A DNA stretch of 64,000 nt from Lentzea albidocapillata. GTDB taxonomy: Bacteria; Actinomycetota; Actinomycetes; Mycobacteriales; Pseudonocardiaceae. The stretch covers positions 62,001 to 126,000 of the forward strand of contig NZ_JOEA01000030.1 in the NCBI RefSeq assembly GCF_000719115.1, in the 5' to 3' direction. Position 1 is the first letter of the stretch. Each line of letters begins with the position of its first letter. The notes beneath the pieces were generated by a model that ran no database searches, was not told the DNA's origin, and saw only the letters and a program-made list of their open reading frames with translations. Positions 50,394 through 59,800 of the stretch are shown in pieces. The translations under genes and the position numbers were made by a program.

Positions 50394-50927
50394 TTACGCC
50401 CGGTCGAGGAACTTCTTCATCATGCCGATCTGCGCGGTGCGGGACTTGTCGATCCGGTCCGCGAGGTCCTTCACCTCCGGGTCGGCACCACTGCCGGTCT
50501 CCCACCGCGCCATCTGCACGGCGTCGTCCTGGTGGGCGATCATGACGTTGAGCAGGCGCTGGTCGAACTCCGCGCCGCGCAACGCGGTCAGCCTCGCGAC
50601 CTCCTCGGGATCGGACTGCCGCATGCCGCCGTGACCCGTGTGCGAGTCCGGCGGTGCCGTCAGCGGTTCACCCCACGACGTCAGCCAGCCCTTCATCGTC
50701 TCGGCCTCGGTCGCCTGCGTCTGCGCGATCGCGGCCGCCAGCATGCGCAGTTCCTCGTTCTGCGCCCGGTCCCGCGCGAGGGCGACCATCTCCACTCCCT
50801 GCTGGTGATGGGGCAGCATCATCTGCAGGAACATCACGTCCAGCGGATCGCCGCGCAACACGGCGTCCGGCTGCGTGGCCGCGCAGCCGGACACCACGAA
50901 GGCGAGCGCCAGCAAGAAGAACCGCAT
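50394..50927 (-). CDS. DUF305 lipoprotein
   Basis: A 177-residue exported lipoprotein: signal 1-14 with lipobox VSGC, so Cys15 is lipidated. The two DUF305 halves are visible: FLQMMLPHHQQGVEMVALA and LLNVMIAHQDDAVQMARWE, each a His/Met-rich helix pair. CopM of Synechocystis, a DUF305 protein, binds copper. The ATG overlaps the LPMO stop by one base (TGATG), so the copper-dependent LPMO and this protein are made from one message. A copper supply role for the LPMO is an inference. Confidence 0.85.
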   Translation of the reverse strand: MRFFLLALAFVVSGCAATQPDAVLRGDPLDVMFLQMMLPHHQQGVEMVALARDRAQNEELRMLAAAIAQTQATEAETMKGWLTSWGEPLTAPPDSHTGHGGMRQSDPEEVARLTALRGAEFDQRLLNVMIAHQDDAVQMARWETGSGADPEVKDLADRIDKSRTAQIGMMKKFLDRA

Positions 50928-51784
50928 CAGAGGCGTCGCCACAGGGCGGGCGTGGCCGGCGGTTCCCAGCCGGAGATGGCGGTGTGCGCGAGCTGGCACT
51001 CGTAGTTCACACCGTTGTAGGTGACGCGGTTGCCGACCGAGTAGGTCGTGCCCGCGGCCCACGTCCCGCCCACCGGCGGCTGGGTCGTGGTGGTCGTGGT
51101 CACCGGCGGCCGGGTCGTCGTCGTGGTGGTCGTCGGCGGGTTGGTGGTGCCGCCGCCGAAGTCGACGTCCGAGCACGTGTAGAACGCCTCGTTGCTGCCG
51201 ACCACGCGCTGCCAGATCGAGTAGATGATGTGACGGCCCGAGCGGTTCGGGATGTTCAGCGTCCAGTTCGTGAACGTGCTGGGGTTCTGGCCGTTGAACG
51301 TCTGGATGTGCACGAGGTCCGACCAGCGCAGCGGCTGCGTCGGGTGCCAGCCGTCCCTGGTGATGTAGAACTCGAAGTTGCTGTTCGAGTGGGGTGCCGA
51401 CGCGTGGTAGGTCACGGTCAGCGGACCGGGCGAGACCCGCTTGGCGGGCCAGTCGGCGCGTTGCAGGTCGAGACCGCGGTACTTGTCGCGGCCCGCGCTG
51501 CAGAGCTTGCCGTCCGGGATGAGCTGGCGGTGGCGCCCGCCGGCCTCGAGCAGCGAGACCTCGTTCCAGTCGTAGTAAGCCTGCGTGCCACCGGCGGCCA
51601 CGGCCGCCTTGCACGCGTCGGACTTCGGGGTCTCCGGACCCTCGTTCTTGCACGTGTAGACCCGGCTGGCCGGATCGGACATCGTGCCGTGGGCGATCGC
51701 GGGCGTCGTGGGGACGATGAACGCGACGACGACCGCGGTGGTGGCGGACAGGCTTGCTAGGGCAAGCCGGGTACGTGTCTTCAC
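50927..51784 (-). CDS. Lytic polysaccharide monooxygenase AA10 with CBM5/12
   Basis: A 285-residue secreted copper enzyme that cleaves chitin or cellulose oxidatively. Signal peptide 1-31 is cut at AIA-HGTMSD, which makes His32 the N-terminal copper ligand; the second His is probably His132 (SAPHSNSNFEFYIT), with an axial Phe in SDVDF. The AA10 domain spans 32-215. A Thr-rich linker follows (about 220-243) and then a CBM5/12 chitin-binding domain (WAAGTTYSVGNRVTYNG...CQLAHTA..GWEP...ALW). The GTG follows GGAGG. The domain set favours chitin. A DasR-like site lies upstream. Confidence 0.94.
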   Translation of the reverse strand: MKTRTRLALASLSATTAVVVAFIVPTTPAIAHGTMSDPASRVYTCKNEGPETPKSDACKAAVAAGGTQAYYDWNEVSLLEAGGRHRQLIPDGKLCSAGRDKYRGLDLQRADWPAKRVSPGPLTVTYHASAPHSNSNFEFYITRDGWHPTQPLRWSDLVHIQTFNGQNPSTFTNWTLNIPNRSGRHIIYSIWQRVVGSNEAFYTCSDVDFGGGTTNPPTTTTTTTRPPVTTTTTTQPPVGGTWAAGTTYSVGNRVTYNGVNYECQLAHTAISGWEPPATPALWRRL

Positions 51785-51874
51785 AACGCCTCCTGGCAGG
51801 CGGAGGTGGCGAACACCTCCGCGAGGGAGGTGGTTCGCGTGACGGGTCGGCGGCCCTGGTTCACGAGTGTAAAC

Positions 51875-51890
51875 AATTGGTTGAACCAGT
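51875..51890. promoter_or_regulatory. Candidate DasR-type site upstream of the LPMO
   Basis: AATTGGTTGAACCAGT is a near-palindrome with TGGT/ACCA arms like the DasR element (AGTGGTCTAGACCACT), about 90 bp before the LPMO start and 107 bp before the VOC gene. Chitinolytic genes of Streptomyces are DasR targets. The match is partial. Confidence 0.4.
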
Positions 51891-51996
51891 TGCTTGGACC
51901 AATCGGACGAATCGACCTTCGTGCCGGGAGAACAGCGATGAGTTCGGAGCGCGGCGCTGGTCCACCCCTCCAAGACGATTCGGGAGGGTGGACCGC

Positions 51997-52341
51997 GTGG
52001 ATCTGCACAGCGTGATGTGTGTGAGCGACCTGGCGAGGTCGCTGGAGTGGTACGGGGTGTTCTTCGGCCGCGAGGCGGACGAGGTCATCGGCGAAGAGCA
52101 CCTGTGGCAGGTGGGGGAGAACGCGTACATCGTGCTCGACGCCCGTGCCGTGCGGTCGTCCCGCGTGGGCGGCTCGATGGTCACGTTCGGGGTGGCGCTG
52201 AGCGAGTTCGACGAGGCACTGGAACGGCTCGGCGCTCACGGGGTCCGGCACGAGCCCGTCGAGACGTACTCCAACGGGGTGCGGCACGTCGAGGCGCTGG
52301 ATCCGGACGGCAACAGCCTGTCGCTGGCGGCGCTGCCGTAG
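51997..52341 (+). CDS. VOC/glyoxalase-like protein
   Basis: A 114-residue single vicinal-oxygen-chelate module: LHSVMCVSDLARSLEWYGVFFG, a central SMVTFGVALSEFDEALERLGAHGV, and the ending HVEALDPDGNSLSL. The last Glu/His positions for a metal are partly kept (H/E of the usual fold: His at the start, Glu near LDPDGNSL absent), so catalytic activity is uncertain. The GTG at 51997 follows GGGAGG; a GTG at 51988 is also possible. Confidence 0.8.
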   Translation: MDLHSVMCVSDLARSLEWYGVFFGREADEVIGEEHLWQVGENAYIVLDARAVRSSRVGGSMVTFGVALSEFDEALERLGAHGVRHEPVETYSNGVRHVEALDPDGNSLSLAALP

Positions 52342-52342
52342 G

Positions 52343-52807
52343 TCAGTTCTTGCTGTCGCGGAAGATGATCCAGCGCATCACGCTGTACATGAACGCGGCC
52401 TCGCACGCGCCGGCGACGATCCGGGACAGGTGGTACTGCAGGCCGATCTCGGTCAGCGCGCTGCCGACGCCGAGGATGAACGCCAGGTAGTTGATCGCGA
52501 TCGCGACGGCGTACAGGCCCGCCTGCGGTCCGACTGGCGCGTGCGAGCGGAAGTTCAGTGCCCGGTTGAGCACGAAGCTCAGGCCGAACGCGAGCACGTA
52601 GGCGATCGTGAACGCGAGCGGCACCGGCAGGCCGAGACCACTGCGGAACGCGGTGAGCAGCAGCAGGTCGATGCCGAACGTGAACCCGTTGATCAGGGCG
52701 AACCCGAGGAGGCTCGGCGCCACGACGCGGGACAGGCCGAACGGCAGCCACCTCACCACGACTTCCATCAGGTCGTGGAACCTCGTGCCGAGGGCTTTGT
52801 CGTTCAT
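52343..52807 (-). CDS. GtrA-family membrane protein
   Basis: A 154-residue protein with four membrane helices and the GtrA pattern: ALINGFTFGIDLLLL, AYVLAFGLSFVLNRALNFRS (the conserved N.RW/F motif after helix 2), YLAFILG and FMYSVMRWIIFRDSKN. GtrA proteins flip or support transfer of polyprenyl-linked sugars in cell-surface glycan formation. The ATG at 52807 gives the usual length; in-frame starts upstream (52828, 52897) are possible. It ends one base from the convergent VOC gene. Confidence 0.85.
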   Translation of the reverse strand: MNDKALGTRFHDLMEVVVRWLPFGLSRVVAPSLLGFALINGFTFGIDLLLLTAFRSGLGLPVPLAFTIAYVLAFGLSFVLNRALNFRSHAPVGPQAGLYAVAIAINYLAFILGVGSALTEIGLQYHLSRIVAGACEAAFMYSVMRWIIFRDSKN

Positions 52808-52903
52808 CGTGGGTGTCCCGCCGGTCATGGTCACGACAGTGCCACGGCGCAGAGGGACGAATCCGGCGAAACGCCTGATGATCGACAGGCCGTCCACAGG
52901 AGT

Positions 52904-53824
52904 TCAGCGGGCGTTCAGGTGGTTGAACCGCCGCCAGCGCGTGGGGCTCATCCCGTGCAGCTTGCCGAACGTCCGCGCGAAGTAGCCCGCGTCGGAGAAG
53001 CCCACCTGCCGCCCGATGTCGCCGACCGGCAGGTCCGTGACGGCCAGCAGTCGCCGCGCCTGGACCATCCGGCGCTCGGTGATCCACTCCTGCACCGTGC
53101 GGCCGGTCCGCCTGCGCACCGTCGAGGTCAGGTGGCCGGGGGAGATGCTGACCGCGGCGGCGACCTCGCGCAGCGACAACGGCTCCGGGTAGCGCCGTTC
53201 GATCACGTCGAACACCTCGGCCAGCAGTGGTTCGGCGTTCTCGCGCAGGTCGCCGACGACGTCCGCGGCGAGCCTCGAGACCGCGACCAGCAGCAGCGTC
53301 AGATGCGCCGACACGGCCTCTCGGTAGCCGTCGCGGCGGTGCCGCAGTTCGTCGTGCAGCGCCTTGATGCGAGCGGTCCACTCGGCGCGCTGGTCCTGGG
53401 GGACCTTGAGTCGCAACGCACCGGTCGCGCCGCCGTGGACGAACGGGAACAGCAACGGGTGCGTGCGCCACGCCAGGTGTGCGCCGGGAGCATCGGGGCC
53501 GAGCGCGTCGGCGGTGAAGAAGACGCTCCAGCCGTGGGCGCCGAGGAGGTCGTCGCTGCGGGCCTGGCCCATCACGTCGCCGGGCGCGATGACGAACAGG
53601 TCGCCGGCCTCCACCTGCCTGACCTGCCGGCCGTGGCGGACCACGCCGCCCGCGGCGGAGAAGTAGGCGATGCCGGGGAAGTCGTGCGAGTGGGCCTCGT
53701 GCGCGCCGTCGAAGTCCGCGCCGTGCCCGAGTGGAACCACCGCCACGGACAGCTCACCGGGAACCGGCTGCCAGGCGTACTGCGCGGGCTCGGCGCCCTT
53801 CAGGGGTGTTCGCTGGGTTCGCAC
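52904..53824 (-). CDS. AraC-family transcriptional regulator
   Basis: A 306-residue regulator. The N-terminal cupin sensor contains HEAHSHDFPGIAYFSAAGGVVRHGRQ and VEAGDLFVIAPGD. The C-terminal double helix-turn-helix runs LSLREVAAAVSISPGHLTSTVRRRTG, then IGRQVGFSDAGYFARTFGKLHGMSPTRWR. Targets are unknown; the divergent methyltransferase lies 70 bp away and GtrA follows on the same strand. The start is GTG 53824, or TTG two codons earlier. Confidence 0.88.
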   Translation of the reverse strand: MRTQRTPLKGAEPAQYAWQPVPGELSVAVVPLGHGADFDGAHEAHSHDFPGIAYFSAAGGVVRHGRQVRQVEAGDLFVIAPGDVMGQARSDDLLGAHGWSVFFTADALGPDAPGAHLAWRTHPLLFPFVHGGATGALRLKVPQDQRAEWTARIKALHDELRHRRDGYREAVSAHLTLLLVAVSRLAADVVGDLRENAEPLLAEVFDVIERRYPEPLSLREVAAAVSISPGHLTSTVRRRTGRTVQEWITERRMVQARRLLAVTDLPVGDIGRQVGFSDAGYFARTFGKLHGMSPTRWRRFNHLNAR

Positions 53825-53894
53825 CGTCAAATCATCCCATTCAAACCGTGGATCGGCACAGAAATACTGCCCTGACAGCAGTCAGAATCGAAGC

Positions 53895-54521
53895 ATGACC
53901 GAAGTATCGTCCCAGGAGCGGGACTACCTGCCGGGAATGGGCAAGCACTACCTCCTGCCCCTCTACGAAGTGGTGCACCTGGTGTCCGGGCTCGCCGGTG
54001 TGCACGACGAGATGGTCGCGGCGGCCGGGCTGCGCAGCGGGCAGCGCGTGCTGGACGTCGGCTGCGGCACCGGAAACCTGTTGCGGACCACCGGAAAGCG
54101 CCATCGGGACGTCGAACTGTTCGGCGTGGACCCCGATCTGAAGATGCTCGCGCGGGCGGAGCGCAAACTGCGTCGTGCGGGGCTGCGCGCGAGGCTGGAC
54201 AAGGGGTTCGCGCAGGAGCTGGCGTTCCCGGACGCCTCGTTCGACGCCGTCTTCTCCAGCCTGATGCTGCACCACCTCGACACCGCGTCGAAGGACGAGA
54301 TGCTCGCCGAGGTCCGGCGCGTGCTGCGGCCCGGCGGCGTGCTGGTGCTCGCCGACGCCGTGTTCCACGACCACGGGCCGACGAAGGACCACCTGCGCGA
54401 CAACGTCGGCGACGCCGTGCCGAAGCGGATCGCGGAGGCCGGGTTCACCACCGAGCCGACCAGGAGGCGGAAGCTGCGGATGTTCGGCGCGGTCGGAATC
54501 GAGGTCGCGAGAGTCCACTAG
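53895..54521 (+). CDS. SAM-dependent methyltransferase, UbiE-like
   Basis: A 208-residue class I methyltransferase: motif I RVLDVGCGTGNLL, ELFGVDPDLKMLARAE, then LAFPDASFDAVFSSLMLHHLD and VRRVLRPGGVLVLADAV. The fold and spacing resemble UbiE/COQ5-type C-methyltransferases, but the length is shorter and the substrate is unknown. The ATG opens MTEVSSQERDYLPGMGKHYL. It is divergent from the AraC regulator, which may control it. Confidence 0.87.
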   Translation: MTEVSSQERDYLPGMGKHYLLPLYEVVHLVSGLAGVHDEMVAAAGLRSGQRVLDVGCGTGNLLRTTGKRHRDVELFGVDPDLKMLARAERKLRRAGLRARLDKGFAQELAFPDASFDAVFSSLMLHHLDTASKDEMLAEVRRVLRPGGVLVLADAVFHDHGPTKDHLRDNVGDAVPKRIAEAGFTTEPTRRRKLRMFGAVGIEVARVH

Positions 54522-54611
54522 GGACAGATCCATTGTCGACCGATTGACTGCGCACGATGTTTCTTTGCTGCCAACAGTTCCAGTAGATTACGAACTTGCC
54601 GGTCGCCGTGG

Positions 54612-54629
54612 TGGGAGCGTGTTCTCCCA
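54612..54629 (+). promoter_or_regulatory. Inverted repeat in the kinase promoter
   Basis: TGGGAG and CTCCCA are spaced by six bases, directly upstream of the kinase start (54645). The arms equal those of the LacI-type sites in this window, but the central CG-rich core is replaced, so this is probably a different operator. Confidence 0.45.
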
Positions 54630-54644
54630 TCTAGGCTGCGCGCC

Positions 54645-56608
<1,964 letters not shown>

Positions 56609-56612
<4 letters not shown>

Positions 56613-57076
56613 ACGCCTTCCAGCTCGAAGACGTCGATGCCGTGGCGTTCCAGCGTGTCCGCGAACGCCTCGATGACGTTGTCGAGGATCCACTCGCAGC
56701 GGGCCCGCATGACCGCGCCGTCCGGCGTCCTGAACGCGGGAATGGTCGCGGTGAGACGGGCGGCCGTCGGCCACTCGTTGTCGTACTGCCACAGCTCCGC
56801 GGCCGGGGTCAGGAAGATCCCGGCCTCCTTGAACACGCCGGGGTGGGTCGCGCTCGGGGTCCTGGCGGCCAGCACGAGCCAGCCGGACGCGATCCGCACC
56901 TTCTGGCCACCGACCGTGTCGTGCAGCGTGTGCTCTGCGGGGATCTGGTGGTTCGTCAGCAGGACCACGACCTTGCGCGCCCACTCGGAGATGGTCGCGG
57001 ACCTCGCGGCCCACATCTCGGCGGCTTCTTCGTCGTCGAGCTTGCGTTGCTTCATGAACGTCACGAGATCATCCAT
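56609..57076 (-). CDS. Hypothetical cytoplasmic protein
   Basis: A 155-residue protein with no signal and no membrane helix. It begins MDDLVTFMKQRKLDDEEAAE, with an alpha-helical N-terminus, and has an alpha/beta middle (WLVLAARTPSATHPGVF, KEAGIFLTPAAELWQYDNEW). I do not recognise a family. The ATG at 57076 lies 85 bp from the divergent antiporter start. The end overlaps the kinase gene by four bases. Confidence 0.65.
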
Positions 57077-57161
57077 GATCGGTGAATATAGGACACCCGC
57101 CGTCGTCGGATCGGCGTGGCTGCGCGGGCGGGGTCCGTCCCGATCAGACAAACTGCACGCC

Positions 57162-58859
57162 ATGCAGGAATGGGCCTTGCTCGCCGTCGCGGCCGTGCTG
57201 ATCATCGTGGTGGTGTCGTACGTCGCGCCCAAACTGGGCGTGGCGGCACCCGTGCTGCTCGTGCTCGTCGGCATGGGCTGCAGTCAGCTGCCGGGAGCGC
57301 CGCACCTGTTCGTCGAACCGGAGTGGATCCTGGTGGTCGTGCTGCCGCCGATCCTGTATTCGGCGGCCGTGAACGTGCCGGTGGTCGACTTCAGACGCAA
57401 CTTCGCGACCATCGGCGCGTTGTCGGTGCTGCTCGTGGTGGTGTCGGCGTTCGGCACCGGCCTGCTGATCTGGTGGCTGCTGCCTGAGATCGGGTTCGCC
57501 GCCGCACTCGCGCTGGGCGCGGTGATCAGCCCGCCGGACGCGGTCGCCGCCACGTCGATCGGCAAGAAGCTCGGCCTGCCGCCCCGCCTTGTCACGATCC
57601 TCGAAGGCGAAGGGCTGGTCAACGACGCGACCGCGCTCGTGCTGCTGCGCACGGCCATCGTCGCGATCACCGCCAGCGTGTCGTTCGGCAGTGCGCTGGG
57701 TGACTTCGCCTATGCCGTGTCGGTGGGCGTCGCGGTCGGTGCCGCCGTCGGCATCGTGTCGGTGTGGGCGCGGGCGCGGATCCAGGGCCAGCCGGTGCTC
57801 ACCACCGCGATCTCCTACGTGGTGCCGTTCCTGGCGTTCATCCCGGCCGAGGAGGTGCACGCGTCCGGCGTGATCGCCGTCGTGGTGGCCGGGCTGATCA
57901 CCGGCCACCAGAGCGCGCGCAGGTTCACCGCGCACGACCGCATCTCCGAACGAACGAACTGGCGCACGATCCAGCTGTTGCTGGAGAACGGCGTCTTCCT
58001 GCTGATGGGCTTCGAGCTCACGTCGGTCATCGGTGCCGTGGCGGACGACCAGATGGCGCGGACGCTCGTGCTCGGCGCGCTGGCCACGGTGGCGCTGGTC
58101 GTGCTGCGCGTGGCGTTCACGATCCCGGTGATCGCCCTGCTGCGCAGCCAGCAACGCCGCGCGGACGCGTTCACCGGTAAGCTGGAGTCCTTTGTGGATC
58201 GCTTCACCGCGCGAGGTCCCACGCCCGGTGAGGAGAAGCGGTACGACCGCGGCATCCGCATGCTGCAACGCAAGCAGGCCGACGTGGCGTTCTACGCGAG
58301 CGAAGGCCTCAGCTGGCGCGGTGGCGCGGTGCTCGCCTGGTCGGGTATGCGCGGCGTGGTGACGGTGGCGGCCGCGCAGACGCTGCCCGAGGACCTGCCG
58401 TACCGTTCCGAGCTGATCCTGATCGCCTTCACCGTCGCGATCCTCACGCTCGTCGTGCAGGGCGGCTCGTTGCCGCTGGTGATCAGGTGGCTGGGCATCC
58501 GCGGCAACGACCAGGACCACGAACGCCGCGAGTACGCGCGGCTGGCGGGTGAGCTGGTGACGGCGAGCCGGACGTTGCTGGAGAGCTCGACGCTGTGCCG
58601 CGAGAACGGGGAGCCGTTCGACGAGCACCTGCTGGAACAGACGCTCGAGCGGATCATCGCGATGAGCGAGGGCATCGAGAAGAAGCTCACCGAGCAGGAC
58701 CCGGACATGTCGATGCACCAACGCTTCGAGCTGCAGCGGATGATGGCGGACGCGCAGCAGAACGCCCTGCTGGACGCGCGCGCCAGTGGCACCTACGCCT
58801 CGCACACCCTGGAGAAGGCGCAGAACTTCGTCGACAGCCAGAGCACCCGGTTCATGTGA
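57162..58859 (+). CDS. CPA1-family Na+/H+ antiporter
   Basis: A 565-residue cation/proton antiporter. About twelve membrane helices fill residues 1-420; the ion-binding ND motif is LEGEGLVNDATALVLL, and AVISPPDAVAATSIGKKLGL is the helix 4 region of NhaP/NHE-like proteins. SGMRGVVTVAAAQTLP is the helix 11 motif. The C-terminal 120 residues are cytoplasmic, charged and helical, as in regulated NHE relatives. It would export sodium for protons at the cell membrane. The ATG lies 85 bp from the divergent small gene. Confidence 0.9.
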   Translation: MQEWALLAVAAVLIIVVVSYVAPKLGVAAPVLLVLVGMGCSQLPGAPHLFVEPEWILVVVLPPILYSAAVNVPVVDFRRNFATIGALSVLLVVVSAFGTGLLIWWLLPEIGFAAALALGAVISPPDAVAATSIGKKLGLPPRLVTILEGEGLVNDATALVLLRTAIVAITASVSFGSALGDFAYAVSVGVAVGAAVGIVSVWARARIQGQPVLTTAISYVVPFLAFIPAEEVHASGVIAVVVAGLITGHQSARRFTAHDRISERTNWRTIQLLLENGVFLLMGFELTSVIGAVADDQMARTLVLGALATVALVVLRVAFTIPVIALLRSQQRRADAFTGKLESFVDRFTARGPTPGEEKRYDRGIRMLQRKQADVAFYASEGLSWRGGAVLAWSGMRGVVTVAAAQTLPEDLPYRSELILIAFTVAILTLVVQGGSLPLVIRWLGIRGNDQDHERREYARLAGELVTASRTLLESSTLCRENGEPFDEHLLEQTLERIIAMSEGIEKKLTEQDPDMSMHQRFELQRMMADAQQNALLDARASGTYASHTLEKAQNFVDSQSTRFM

Positions 58860-59621
58860 TCAGAACGGATTGCCGCTGACCCGTGCCTGCACGTCCACGG
58901 TGTTGCGCGGCGAGGCCCCGAGCGTCAGCCGCGAGACGATCCGGTACCGGTCGCCGCGGTAGATCGAATGCACGTACTCGACCTGCCGCCCCTCGGCGTC
59001 CGTGGTCAGCCGCTCGAACAGCAAAGCCGGTGCCAGCACGGGAACGCCGAGCAGCGAGGCCTCGGAGTCGTTCACCACGGTGGGCTCGATCGACTGCACG
59101 GCCTCGGAAACGTGGACGCCGTGCTCGCGCAGCCGTTCGTAGAAGTCGCCGGACTCCATGTCGTGCAACGTCAACGAGGGCGCGACCTGAGCGGGCACGT
59201 GCAGGTACTCCAACGCCATCGGCTCGCCGTCGACCAGCCGCAGGCGGGCGATGTAGTGGATGTCGGCGGCGGGGGAGAGGTGCAGGCGGCGGCCCACCCT
59301 GGCGCCTGCCGGGATGCGGGCGTGTTCGAGCACGCGGGACGACCACGTGCCGCCGGCCTGGGGCAGGGACATGGATCCCGTGTCGGAGACCATCTCCTGG
59401 GTGATCTTGGCGCGCGCCACGAAGGTGCCCCGGCCGTGCTGGCGGACGAGCAGGCCGGTGTTGACCAGTTCCTCGACGGCCGAGCGGATGGTGGGGCGGG
59501 AGACCGAGAGCTGCTGGCACAGCACGCGTTCGGCGGGGATCGGGGCGCCCGCCGGATGGGTCTCGATGAGCTCGAGCAGGTAGTCGCGGACGCGCTCGCG
59601 CTTCAGGATCGCTTCGGCCAT
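58860..59621 (-). CDS. GntR/HutC-type regulator, DasR-like
   Basis: A 253-residue regulator. The winged helix is VRDYLLELIETHPAGAPIPAERVLCQQLSVSRPTIRSAVEELVNTGLL region (about 10-57), then GRGTFVARAKI; the UTRA sensor domain fills about 90-245 (RLRLVDGEPMALEYLHVP, VEYVHSIYRGDRYRIVSRL). DasR of Streptomyces has the same length and the same ending pattern. The gene faces the transporter operon, as dasR faces dasABC. It would sense glucosamine-6-phosphate or a related ligand and repress chitin-sugar genes. The ATG follows GGAGGGG. Other GntR groups cannot be excluded. Confidence 0.87.
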   Translation of the reverse strand: MAEAILKRERVRDYLLELIETHPAGAPIPAERVLCQQLSVSRPTIRSAVEELVNTGLLVRQHGRGTFVARAKITQEMVSDTGSMSLPQAGGTWSSRVLEHARIPAGARVGRRLHLSPAADIHYIARLRLVDGEPMALEYLHVPAQVAPSLTLHDMESGDFYERLREHGVHVSEAVQSIEPTVVNDSEASLLGVPVLAPALLFERLTTDAEGRQVEYVHSIYRGDRYRIVSRLTLGASPRNTVDVQARVSGNPF

Positions 59622-59685
59622 GCCCCTCCGCTCGGTCGGCGGCCAGTATGGCATACCACTGGTAAGTAACCGGTCTGGTGAAGAT

Positions 59686-59699
59686 CGAGAGCGCTCCCA
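59686..59699 (+). promoter_or_regulatory. LacI-type (CebR-like) operator in the transporter promoter
   Basis: CGAGAGCGCTCCCA keeps the core GAGCGCTC and differs from TGGGAGCGCTCCCA at two outer positions. It lies about 100 bp before the transporter gene and 65 bp from the GntR start. Confidence 0.6.
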
Positions 59700-59727
59700 C
59701 GCGTCCAACCAGGGTATTGACCTGAGA

Positions 59728-59743
59728 AGTGGTCTATGCCACT
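59728..59743. promoter_or_regulatory. DasR-responsive-element-like site
   Basis: AGTGGTCTATGCCACT matches 14 of 16 bases of the DasR consensus AGTGGTCTAGACCACT. It lies between the divergent GntR and transporter genes, where DasR autoregulation and operon control occur in Streptomyces. Confidence 0.75.
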
Positions 59744-59765
59744 TTCTATCCACTCCCATCGGACC

Positions 59766-59779
59766 TGACCAATTGGTCA
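59766..59779. promoter_or_regulatory. Perfect 14-bp palindrome before the transporter gene
   Basis: TGACCAATTGGTCA is fully self-complementary and sits 21 bp before the start of the binding-protein gene, overlapping the expected -10/start region. It may be a second operator. Confidence 0.55.
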
Positions 59780-59800
59780 CATCTCAGCGAGAGGTGAGTC

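Noticed and set aside
51081..51150. CRISPR-like or tandem DNA repeat in the LPMO gene
   Set aside because: It encodes the Thr/Pro-rich linker between the catalytic and chitin-binding domains; repetition is from ACC/ACG codons.
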